In this document: one piece after another, positions 1-5,546 of the stretch
Position numbering within the stretch: position 1 is the stretch's first letter
Layout: the number at the start of each line of letters is the position of its first letter
Assembly: GCA_947475475.1 (NCBI GenBank)
Contig: CANJOG010000158.1
Span: 1-5,546, forward strand
Length of the DNA stretch: 5,546 bases
Direction: 5' to 3'
Source: Acetobacteraceae bacterium
GTDB taxonomy: Bacteria > Pseudomonadota > Alphaproteobacteria > Acetobacterales > Acetobacteraceae
Position numbers and translations under genes: made by a program
The notes under the pieces: model-generated
The model's input: the letters and a program-made list of their open reading frames with translations, nothing else
Told to the model about the DNA's origin: nothing
Database searches by the model: none

Positions 1-205
1 GCCAATGCGTGGTGCCGATGAACGGGGCATGGGCAAGCCAGCCATCCGCCGCCTCGACATAATATCGATCATCGCTGTCCGTGTAGCTCCCCACCCCCAG
101 AAGCAGAAAGGCCACCCCGGCAATCAGCGCCACTCCGTACGGAAGCAGGCGCATCCAGTAAGGGGACATGAAAAATCTGGACGACTTGTGTTGGTGCGCC
201 ACCAC
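1..205 (-). CDS. Partial membrane protein, probable GT-C (ArnT/GT39-like) glycosyltransferase, N-terminus only
   Basis: The reading frame is open from the window edge back to an in-frame TGA just upstream of this start. Translated from the GTG at 205 it has a short basic N-terminus, then at about residues 17-38 a hydrophobic helix (LLPYGVALIAGVAFLLLGVG), then a polar loop with acidic pairs (SYTDSDDRYYVEAADGWL) and an APFIGTTHW segment. A first helix followed by an extracytoplasmic Asp-rich loop and a 'YxxAAxxWL' stretch is the usual start of GT-C enzymes that move a sugar from a lipid-phosphate donor onto lipid or other acceptors at the membrane; the acceptor cannot be told. I prefer GTG 205 because a GAGG sits at 216-213 with 7 nt spacing and a promoter lies just upstream; the ATG at 169 (MSPYWMRLL) has no visible Shine-Dalgarno but remains possible. 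It is divergent from imuB, so a shared function is not implied. Only about 68 residues are visible, so the family call is tentative. Confidence 0.6.
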   Translation of the reverse strand, partial: MVAHQHKSSRFFMSPYWMRLLPYGVALIAGVAFLLLGVGSYTDSDDRYYVEAADGWLAHAPFIGTTHW

Positions 206-233
206 GCGAAAGCCTCATTTCAAATGCCCTTCG

Positions 234-261
234 ACCGTACCCATGCCCCCCCTGATGTCAA
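234..261 (-). promoter_or_regulatory. Putative sigma70-type promoter of the divergent membrane-protein gene
   Basis: Read on the minus strand, a perfect TTGACA lies at 261-256 and TACGGT at 239-234, separated by 16 nt. The -10 hexamer keeps the key first, second and sixth bases of TATAAT. Transcription would start near 228, just upstream of the GAGG (216-213) and GTG (205). The spacer contains a run of seven G. This is a motif match only. Confidence 0.4.
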
Positions 262-315
262 GACAACACCGCCCGGACGGATTTCCCGCGACGATCTGAG
301 CAAGGGAGACACTGG

Positions 316-2004
316 ATGCGCCGAATCCTCTGCGCCTGGTTACCCGCCTTCCCGGTGAACCGGCTGGCGGCCAGCCGGCAGCGCCACTCCCCCTCAGCGC
401 CACCGGCTGAGCCCCACCCCTTCGCGCTCCAGCCCTTCGCCCCCCAGCCTTTCGCCCTGATCGAAACCCAGCGCGGCGCCCGCCTGCTCGCCTGCCTGAA
501 CGAGACCGCCGAGGCCGCCGGCCTGCACCCAGGCCAGCGCCTGGCCGATGCCCGCGCCATCTGCCCAACCCTGCTCACCGAGGACGCCAATCCCGCAGCC
601 GACGCCGCTGCCCTCTCCCGCCTCGCCACCTGGTGCCTGCGCTACACCCCCATGGCCGCGCCTGACGCCCCGGACGGCCTGATCCTCGACATCACCGGCT
701 GCGCCCATCTATTCGCCCCGGCTGGACATGACGGCGAGGAACACCTCGCCGCCCATCTCGCCACCCGTCTCGCCAAATTCGGCCTGCCCAGCCGCATCGC
801 CATCACTGGCAGCGCCACCGCCGCCTGGGCCCTGGCGCGCTGGGAAGCGACCACCGCCACCCCCCTCATCCTGCCCCCCGGCCAGGAAATGCGCGCCCTC
901 GCCCTCCTGCCCACCGCCTGCCTGCGGCTGGACGAGCGCACCATCTCCTCGCTCCGCCGCGTCGGCCTGAAAACTGTCGGCGAAATGGCCCGCATCCCCC
1001 GCGGCGAGCTCACCGCCCGCTTCGGCCCCGCCCCGCTCCGCAAGCTCGACCAGGCCATCGGCCACATCCCCGAAGCCATCGACTGGCCGCACGAAGCAGC
1101 CCCCTGGGAGGAACGACTCAGCTTCCTCGAGCCCATCGGCACGCCGGACGACCTCGCCCGCGCACTCACCATCCTCACCCACCGCATCTGCCTCCGCCTG
1201 GAAGCAGCCCAAAGCGGCGGCCGCGCCTTCATCGCCCATTTCTACCGCGTGGACGGCGCCACACCCCATCTCGCCATCACCACCGCCGCCCCAATCCGCG
1301 CTCCGGAGTTCATCGCCAAACTCCTGCGCGAAAAACTCGACACGCTCGACCCCGGCTTCGGCATCGATGCCATCACGCTCGCCACCAGCGAGCCCGAACC
1401 CATCACCACCACCCAGGAAGAACTCGTCCCAAACCTCGTCCACAACGAAACAAGCCAATCCAGCCCCACCGCCCTGCCCGAACTGGTGGACACACTCGCC
1501 AACCGCATCGGCCCCACCCGCCTCTGGCGCCTGGCCCCGCGCCAAAGCCACGTCCCCGAACGCGCACTGCAACCCAGCCCGCCCATGCCGCCCAGCCGCA
1601 CCGCCAAGCCGCGCCCGCTCGTGCAATGGCAGCCCCATCCAGCCCAGCCACGCCCCATCCGCCTGCTCCGCCGCCCGGAACGCATCCAGGTCACTGCCCC
1701 GCTGCCCGACGAACCACCCATCCTCTTCCGCTGGCGCCGCACCATCCACCGCATCCGCGCCGCCACCGGCCCCGAACGCATCGCCGCCGAATGGTGGCAC
1801 GCCAAACACGTCATGACGCCGCCCATGGATTCAGAAACTCCAGCGGAAATATCAGCGGACTCAGCCCCCCCGGAATCCCCTCGCCCGGAATCCGACAAGC
1901 TCCGCGACTACTACGAAATCGAAGACACCGCCGGCACCCGCTACTGGGTCTTCCGCACGAGCCTGCGCACACCCGCCTGGTACCTGCATGGCATCTTCGG
2001 ATAG
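316..2004 (+). CDS. imuB: ImuB, catalytically inactive Y-family polymerase homologue of the mutasome
   Basis: ImuB is the adaptor of the ImuA-ImuB-DnaE2 translesion complex: it links the error-prone polymerase to the sliding clamp at damaged DNA but does not synthesise DNA itself. The start MRRILCAWLPAFPVNRL is the classic ImuB opening; tryptophan (W8) and leucine stand where active Y-family enzymes carry the first catalytic Asp. The second acidic motif is reduced to LDITGCAHLF, with D125 kept but the following Glu absent. Order: palm-like part to about residue 190, helix-hairpin-helix thumb about 206-250, little finger about 257-360, then a proline-rich tail containing LANRIGPTRLWRL and ending RYWVF...WYLHGIFG, the typical ImuB C-terminus. 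Its 562 residues are slightly long for the family, explained by a PFA-repeat near the N-terminus and a Glu/Ser/Pro-rich insert about 508-530. The start is supported by AGGGAG at 303-308, 7 nt upstream. It overlaps dnaE2 by 17 bp, so the two form one operon. imuA is not adjacent and no LexA box is visible upstream. Confidence 0.95.
   Translation: MRRILCAWLPAFPVNRLAASRQRHSPSAPPAEPHPFALQPFAPQPFALIETQRGARLLACLNETAEAAGLHPGQRLADARAICPTLLTEDANPAADAAALSRLATWCLRYTPMAAPDAPDGLILDITGCAHLFAPAGHDGEEHLAAHLATRLAKFGLPSRIAITGSATAAWALARWEATTATPLILPPGQEMRALALLPTACLRLDERTISSLRRVGLKTVGEMARIPRGELTARFGPAPLRKLDQAIGHIPEAIDWPHEAAPWEERLSFLEPIGTPDDLARALTILTHRICLRLEAAQSGGRAFIAHFYRVDGATPHLAITTAAPIRAPEFIAKLLREKLDTLDPGFGIDAITLATSEPEPITTTQEELVPNLVHNETSQSSPTALPELVDTLANRIGPTRLWRLAPRQSHVPERALQPSPPMPPSRTAKPRPLVQWQPHPAQPRPIRLLRRPERIQVTAPLPDEPPILFRWRRTIHRIRAATGPERIAAEWWHAKHVMTPPMDSETPAEISADSAPPESPRPESDKLRDYYEIEDTAGTRYWVFRTSLRTPAWYLHGIFG
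418..459 (+). repeat. Tandem 15-bp micro-repeat inside imuB, encoding PFALQ/PFAPQ/PFAL
   Basis: Three near-identical units lie at 418-432, 433-447 and 448-459 (the last incomplete). They encode residues 35-48, PFALQ-PFAPQ-PFAL. In ordinary ImuB proteins a single PFALIE/PFALVE-type segment leads into the second strand of the palm; the third unit here (PFALIE) is that conserved one. The two upstream units look like an in-frame duplication that lengthens the loop after the first strand without breaking the frame. Confidence 0.75.
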
Positions 2005-5000
2005 AACCTATGCCGAGCTTGTCTGCGCCAGCGCCTTTTCATTTCTCGAAGGCGCCTCGCTAGCCAACGAACTCGTCGCCCAAGCCGCAGAGCTCGGCCT
2101 CACAGCCCTCGGCATCGCCGACCGCAACACGGTGGCCGGCATTGTCCGCGCGCATGACGCCGCCAAGACTGCCAATCTCCGCCTGCTCCCCGGCGCCCGC
2201 CTGACCTTCGCCGATACGACGCCGGACATCGTCTGCTATCCGCGCGATCGCGCCGCCTGGGGCCGCCTCACCCGTCTGCTCACCGATGGCAAGCGCCGCG
2301 CCAAAAAGGGCGATTGCGATCTCCGCTATGCCGATCTGCAAACCTACGCCGAGGGCCAGGAACTCATCGTCATTCCCCCCGCCACACCCGACGCAGCCTT
2401 CACCAATACCCTCGCCACACTCGCGGCCGATTTCCGCCGCCAGACCTGGCTCGCACTCACCCCGCACCACCGCGCCGATGACCGAACCCGCCTGCACGCC
2501 CTCGCCGAACAGGCCCGCACCCACCGCATCAGGCCCATCGCCACCAATGACGTGCTCTACCACACCGCCGACCGCCGCATCCTGCAGGACGCCATGACCT
2601 GCATCCGCCACGGCAAACGCATCGACGAGGCCGGCTGGCTGCTCAACCCCAATGCCGAGCGCCACCTCAAACCCGCCGCCGAAATGTCCCGCCTGCTCCG
2701 CCCCTGGCCCGACGCCATCACCGCCACCATCGAGCTGACCGCCCGCTGCACCTTCTCGCTCGACGAGTTGCGCTACGAATACCCCGACGAACCCATCCCC
2801 CCCGGCCTCACGCCAGACCAGCATCTCGCCAATCTCGCCTGGAAGGGCGCGGCCCAACGCTATCCGGACGGCATCCCCGCGCGCATCACCAAATCGCTCC
2901 AGCACGAACTGGCGCTGATCGCCCAGCTCGACTACGCGCCCTATTTCCTCACCGTCCACGACATCGTCCGCTACGCCCGCTCGCGCGAAATTCTCTGCCA
3001 GGGCCGCGGCTCCGCCGCCAATTCCACCGTCTGCTATTGCATCGGCATCACCGCCGTCGATCCAGCCCAGATCGACCTTCTTTTCGAACGCTTCATCTCC
3101 GCCGAACGCCGCGAACCGCCCGATATCGACGTCGATTTCGAGCATGAACGCCGCGAGGAAGTGATCCAGTACATCTACAACCGCTACGGCCGCCACCGCG
3201 CCGGCATCGCCGCCACCGTCATCCACTACCGCCCGCGCAGCGCCATCCGCGAAATCGGCAAGGTCATGGGCCTGCCCGAAGACGCCACCGCCGCACTCTC
3301 CGCCCAAAGCTGGAACCCGTCAGGCCAGATATGGGACGATCCAGACATCCGCGACGCCGGTCTCGACCCCACGAGCCCGCATCTCCGCCGCACGATCGAC
3401 CTCGCCCGCACCCTGCTCGGCTTCCCCCGCCATCTCTCCCAGCATGTCGGCGGCTTCATCCTCACCAAAGGCCGGCTCGACGAAACCGTCCCCATCGGCA
3501 ACGCCGCCATGGACGATCGCACCTTCATCGAATGGGATAAGGACGATATCGACACGCTCGGCATCATGAAGGTGGATGTGCTGGCGCTCGGCATGCTCAC
3601 CTGCATCCGCAAGGCATTTTCGCTGATCGGCATCAAGGATCTCGCCGACATCCCACGCGAGGACCCGACCACCTACGCCATGCTCTGCCGGGGTGATTCA
3701 CTCGGCGTCTTCCAGGTCGAAAGCCGCGCCCAGATGAACATGCTGCCGCGCCTGCAACCGCGCTGTTTCTACGACCTGGTCATCGAAGTCGCCATCGTCC
3801 GCCCCGGCCCCATCCAGGGCGACATGGTCCATCCATACTTGCGCCGCCGCACCGGCAAGGAAGACGTCACCTTCCCCTCGCCCGCCCCCGAACACGGTCC
3901 GCCCGACGAACTCCGCCGCGTCCTCGGCCGCACCCTCGGCGTGCCACTCTTTCAAGAACAGGCCATGAAAATCGCCATCGACGCGGCAAAATTCACCCCC
4001 GGAGAAGCCAACCAGCTCCGCCGCTCCATGGCGACCTTCCGCCACATGGGCACGATTCATTCATTCAGGGAAAAAATGGTGCACGGCATGACCGCGCGCG
4101 GCTATGCGGAGGATTTCGCGCAAGCCTGCTTCCGCCAGATCGAAGGCTTCGGCACCTACGGATTTCCAGAAAGCCATGCCGCCAGCTTCGCCTGGCTCGT
4201 CTATGTCTCAGCCTGGCTGAAATGCCACCACCCGGCCGCCTTCGCCTGCGCGCTGCTGAATTCGCAGCCCATGGGCTTCTACGCCCCCGCCCAGATCGTC
4301 CGCGACGCCCGCACCCACGGCGTCCCCACGAGAGCCGCCGACATCGCCACCAGCACCTGGAACAACACGCTCGAACCGGACGGCGCACTCCGCCTCGGCC
4401 TGCGCCAGATCACCGGCTTTCACGAAGACTGGGCCGAGGTAATCACCCAGTCCCGCCCGGCAAACTTCCCAGCCCTCGCCAGGCTCACTTTGCCCCGCGC
4501 CGCCCTGGTGCTCCTCGCCGAAGCCGACGCACTCCGCGGCATCGGCCTCGACCGCCGCGCCGCCCTCTGGGCCGTGCGCGGCCTCGACGATGCCCCGCGC
4601 GCCTCGCTCGCCCAACTCCCGCTCTTCACCGAAACGCGCGAGCCCGAACCAGCGCCACTCCCCCCCATGCCCATCCCCGAGCATGTGATGGAGGATTACC
4701 AATCCACCGGCCTGTCGCTCAAAGCCCACCCGCTGCGCTTCCTCCGCGCCGATTTCGCGCGCGAGTCCATCGCCAGCTGCGCCGAACTTTCCCAGACCCC
4801 ACATGGCAGAAAACTCAAAGTCGCCGGCATCGTCCTGGTCCGCCAACGCCCCGGCACCGCCGGCGGCGTCGTCTTCGCCACCATCGAGGACGAAACCGGC
4901 ACCGCCAACATCGTCATCTGGGCCTCGATGATTCAAACCTACCGCCGCGAAATCCTCGGCAGTTCCCTCATCCTCGTCCAGGGCGAAGTCCAGCGCTCCG

Positions 5001-5152
5001 AAGAAGGCGTCATCCACCTCATCGCCGAACATCTCGAAGACCGCAGCGCCGCCCTGCACCGCCTCACCGAAACCCCTGCGCCACCCCGCGCCCGCTCCCC
5101 AAAACACCCCAGAAACGAACGCCCCCTGCAAAAATCAAGAGACTTCCATTAA
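1988..5152 (+). CDS. dnaE2: DnaE2 (ImuC), error-prone C-family DNA polymerase III alpha homologue
   Basis: DnaE2 extends primers across lesions and is the synthesising subunit of the mutasome. The 1054 residues match the family length. An N-terminal PHP domain (about 1-215) opens YAELVCASAFSFLEGAS, where the metal-binding histidines of replicative DnaE (HxH) are replaced, as is usual for DnaE2, so PHP proofreading is not expected. The palm has CQGRGSAANSTVCY followed by PPDIDVDFE with D381 and D383, and KVDVLALGML with D530; these correspond to the three catalytic aspartates of E. coli DnaE (401, 403, 555). Fingers contain GVFQVESRAQMNMLPRL and VRPGPIQGDMVHPYLRRR. A helix-hairpin-helix region about 810-860 is followed by a clamp-binding type pentapeptide QLPLF at 876-880, an OB fold about 942-1027 and the C-terminus KSRDFH, typical of the family as I recall it. 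The ATG lies inside the end of imuB (17-bp overlap) with no Shine-Dalgarno just upstream, suggesting translational coupling. It appears intact. Confidence 0.96.
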   Translation: MASSDRTYAELVCASAFSFLEGASLANELVAQAAELGLTALGIADRNTVAGIVRAHDAAKTANLRLLPGARLTFADTTPDIVCYPRDRAAWGRLTRLLTDGKRRAKKGDCDLRYADLQTYAEGQELIVIPPATPDAAFTNTLATLAADFRRQTWLALTPHHRADDRTRLHALAEQARTHRIRPIATNDVLYHTADRRILQDAMTCIRHGKRIDEAGWLLNPNAERHLKPAAEMSRLLRPWPDAITATIELTARCTFSLDELRYEYPDEPIPPGLTPDQHLANLAWKGAAQRYPDGIPARITKSLQHELALIAQLDYAPYFLTVHDIVRYARSREILCQGRGSAANSTVCYCIGITAVDPAQIDLLFERFISAERREPPDIDVDFEHERREEVIQYIYNRYGRHRAGIAATVIHYRPRSAIREIGKVMGLPEDATAALSAQSWNPSGQIWDDPDIRDAGLDPTSPHLRRTIDLARTLLGFPRHLSQHVGGFILTKGRLDETVPIGNAAMDDRTFIEWDKDDIDTLGIMKVDVLALGMLTCIRKAFSLIGIKDLADIPREDPTTYAMLCRGDSLGVFQVESRAQMNMLPRLQPRCFYDLVIEVAIVRPGPIQGDMVHPYLRRRTGKEDVTFPSPAPEHGPPDELRRVLGRTLGVPLFQEQAMKIAIDAAKFTPGEANQLRRSMATFRHMGTIHSFREKMVHGMTARGYAEDFAQACFRQIEGFGTYGFPESHAASFAWLVYVSAWLKCHHPAAFACALLNSQPMGFYAPAQIVRDARTHGVPTRAADIATSTWNNTLEPDGALRLGLRQITGFHEDWAEVITQSRPANFPALARLTLPRAALVLLAEADALRGIGLDRRAALWAVRGLDDAPRASLAQLPLFTETREPEPAPLPPMPIPEHVMEDYQSTGLSLKAHPLRFLRADFARESIASCAELSQTPHGRKLKVAGIVLVRQRPGTAGGVVFATIEDETGTANIVIWASMIQTYRREILGSSLILVQGEVQRSEEGVIHLIAEHLEDRSAALHRLTETPAPPRARSPKHPRNERPLQKSRDFH

Positions 5153-5168
5153 AATTACCAAATCCGTA

Positions 5169-5188
5169 GGGTGGGCTTCAGCCCACCT
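5169..5188. terminator. Palindromic hairpin between convergent dnaE2 and small membrane gene, possible bidirectional terminator
   Basis: GGTGGGC (5170-5176) and GCCCACC (5181-5187) form a perfect 7-bp GC-rich stem with a TTCA loop; the T and A flanking the loop could also pair. It lies 17 bp after the dnaE2 stop and directly abuts the stop codon of the convergent gene, a natural place for a terminator serving both strands. Neither side has a clean U-run: TCTATTT follows on the plus strand, and TTTT comes about 20 nt later on the minus strand. The core GTAGGGTGGGC...GCCCACC resembles short dispersed palindromes found in many bacterial genomes, so it may also be a REP-like repeat. Confidence 0.5.
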
Positions 5189-5440
5189 CTATTTCCGATT
5201 TACAACATCGGTCAAAAAATACAGGGACCAAAAAACCGTAACAGACAAAAAAGACAAAAGAAGGAACAGCACAAGCGCGCCTGCATATCGGACCAGTTCC
5301 TGGATAATCGGGAAGCCACCGGTCCACGAAATAACTGCATCACGCATCAACGTTGCGAAAACCGCTAAACCCAGTGTAAATAATCCCAAAAAACACAAAT
5401 AACCGAGGAGATAACACAAAAATGCCCTCATATTCAGCAT
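5189..5440 (-). CDS. Small hypothetical membrane protein with two transmembrane helices
   Basis: I do not recognise this 83-residue protein. It has a short basic start (MLNMR), a first hydrophobic helix at about residues 6-32 (FLCYLLGYLCFLGLFTLGLA), a polar loop with MRDAVISWTGGFPIIQEL, a second helix at about 53-78 (ALVLFLLLSFLSVTVFWSLY) and a charged end (TDVVNRK). That pattern of charged ends and two clean helices is hard to get by chance, so I think it is real. Codon use is rich in TTT, TTA and TGT and the region is much less GC-rich than imuB and dnaE2, suggesting a different origin. No good Shine-Dalgarno precedes ATG 5440; ATG 5431 (MRAF) is an alternative. An in-frame TAA lies within the IS end upstream. 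The insertion sequence begins about 11 bp ahead of the start, so the native promoter or a few N-terminal codons may have been cut away. It converges on dnaE2. Confidence 0.55.
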   Translation of the reverse strand: MLNMRAFLCYLLGYLCFLGLFTLGLAVFATLMRDAVISWTGGFPIIQELVRYAGALVLFLLLSFLSVTVFWSLYFLTDVVNRK

Positions 5441-5451
5441 CCGACCATCTA

Positions 5452-5468
5452 GGCTCAGGACCCATTAA
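5452..5468 (+). repeat. Putative left terminal inverted repeat of the IS5-family element
   Basis: GGCTCAGGACCCATTAA sits at the junction between the AT-richer strip and the IS leader. The complementary form GGGTCCTGAGCC is what I would expect at the right end. The inference rests on position and on general resemblance to IS5-subgroup ends; the partner repeat lies outside the window. Confidence 0.45.
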
Positions 5469-5498
5469 TTTACTTGCGCCGACGCGGGTTTGAATGAT
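5469..5498 (+). promoter_or_regulatory. Weak candidate transposase promoter inside the IS left end
   Basis: TTTACT at 5469-5474 and AATGAT at 5493-5498 each match four of six consensus bases, separated by 18 nt. Transcription would start around 5505, just ahead of the hairpin at 5508-5523. This is a weak match, listed because an IS normally carries a feeble promoter here. Confidence 0.25.
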
Positions 5499-5507
5499 TC
5501 TGAGATT

Positions 5508-5523
5508 GGCGGAGGTGTCCGCC
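5508..5523 (+). promoter_or_regulatory. Hairpin enclosing the Shine-Dalgarno of the transposase gene
   Basis: GGCGGA (5508-5513) pairs perfectly with TCCGCC (5518-5523) around a GGTG loop, and the stem ends exactly at the base before the ATG. The only Shine-Dalgarno, GGAGGT at 5511-5516, straddles the stem and loop with 7 nt spacing to the start. Folding would hide it from the ribosome. Hairpins that mask the transposase ribosome-binding site on transcripts entering from outside are known for several insertion sequences, such as IS10 and IS50; that this one acts so is inference. Confidence 0.5.
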
Positions 5524-5546
5524 ATGAGTGACCTGTTTTGGCTTAC
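5524..5546 (+). CDS. IS5-family transposase, first seven codons only
   Basis: The frame opens MSDLFWL, followed by an incomplete CTT/AC- codon boundary at the window edge. MSDLFWLT is the characteristic N-terminus of a widespread group of IS5-family DDE transposases, the enzymes that cut and join the element's ends. GGAGGT lies 7 nt upstream but inside a hairpin. The catalytic DDE domain is beyond the window, so whether the copy is intact is unknown. The call depends on recognising a seven-residue start together with the IS-like leader. Confidence 0.6.

Larger units (their letters stand above)
5452..5546 (+). mobile_element. Left end of an IS5-family insertion sequence, truncated by the window edge
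   Basis: The last 95 bases look like the left part of an IS5-family element of the IS1031/IS427 type: a terminal segment GGCTCAGGACCC, a 60-bp leader, then a transposase start with a strong Shine-Dalgarno. GC content rises again compared with the strip before it. The boundary at 5452 is estimated: it follows CTA at 5449-5451, consistent with the TNA-type target that this family prefers, but with the right end missing neither the inverted repeat nor the target duplication can be confirmed. Confidence 0.65.

Noticed and set aside
5..358. 117-residue plus-strand open frame at the left edge
   Set aside because: It is opposite the hydrophobic, start-supported membrane-protein frame and runs into the imuB start; its product is a basic, low-complexity string with no domain look.
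709..1809. 366-residue minus-strand open frame opposite imuB
   Set aside because: Gly/Ala/Asp-rich composition typical of the antisense of GC-rich genes; the plus-strand protein is unmistakably ImuB.
2060..3307. 415-residue minus-strand open frame opposite dnaE2
   Set aside because: Long only because stops are rare in GC-rich antisense; Gly/Ala/Val/Asp-rich without motifs, opposite conserved polymerase domains.
4208..5131. 307-residue minus-strand and 315-residue plus-strand frames over the end of dnaE2
   Set aside because: Both are compositional shadows (Gly/Ala- and Arg/Pro-rich) of the conserved OB-fold and helix-hairpin-helix coding region.
5171..5368. 65-residue plus-strand frame after dnaE2
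   Set aside because: Starts inside the palindrome, has no ribosome-binding site and is opposite the far more protein-like two-helix membrane gene.
5340..5525. 61-residue minus-strand frame crossing the IS boundary
   Set aside because: It begins opposite the transposase start, crosses the inferred IS end and overlaps the membrane gene out of frame; a chance frame.
1..5546. CRISPR array, tRNA, rRNA or riboswitch
   Set aside because: No regularly spaced repeats and no cloverleaf or rRNA-like segments were seen; almost all of the window is protein-coding.

Overview
The window is a GC-rich stretch carrying a two-gene mutasome cassette, imuB followed by dnaE2 (imuC). It is flanked on the left by a divergent, cut-off membrane-protein gene and on the right by an AT-richer strip ending in the start of an IS5-type insertion sequence. 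The high GC of the coding regions and the style of the ImuB and DnaE2 proteins point to an alphaproteobacterium. An acid- or sugar-associated Acetobacteraceae-like lineage is possible, but family-level placement is a guess.

Layout. Bases 1-205 (minus strand) hold the N-terminus of a membrane protein that looks like a GT-C glycosyltransferase (ArnT/GT39-like). It has a plausible promoter at 234-261, and its end lies outside the window. Bases 206-315 are a short divergent intergenic region with no visible LexA box. Bases 316-2004 encode ImuB, a Y-family-like polymerase homologue lacking the normal catalytic acidic residues. Bases 1988-5152 encode DnaE2/ImuC, an error-prone C-family polymerase with all three catalytic aspartates; the two genes overlap by 17 bp. 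A short palindrome (5169-5188) sits between dnaE2 and a convergent small two-helix membrane protein gene (5440-5189, minus strand). From about 5452 the left end of an IS5-family element begins; its transposase starts at 5524 and runs off the window.

How the genes work together. In the known system ImuA, ImuB and ImuC/DnaE2 form an inducible translesion-synthesis complex: ImuB is the adaptor that holds the complex on the sliding clamp, and DnaE2 does the error-prone synthesis. Here imuB and dnaE2 are clearly co-transcribed and probably translationally coupled. The usual upstream partner imuA is not next to them, because its place is taken by the divergent gene. DnaE2 carries a textbook clamp-binding pentapeptide (QLPLF), whereas the corresponding linker in ImuB shows only a degenerate candidate. 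I see no wholly new system. The points worth a second look are the imuA-less arrangement, the clamp-motif distribution, a micro-repeat expansion in ImuB, and the hairpin masking the ribosome-binding site of the IS transposase.
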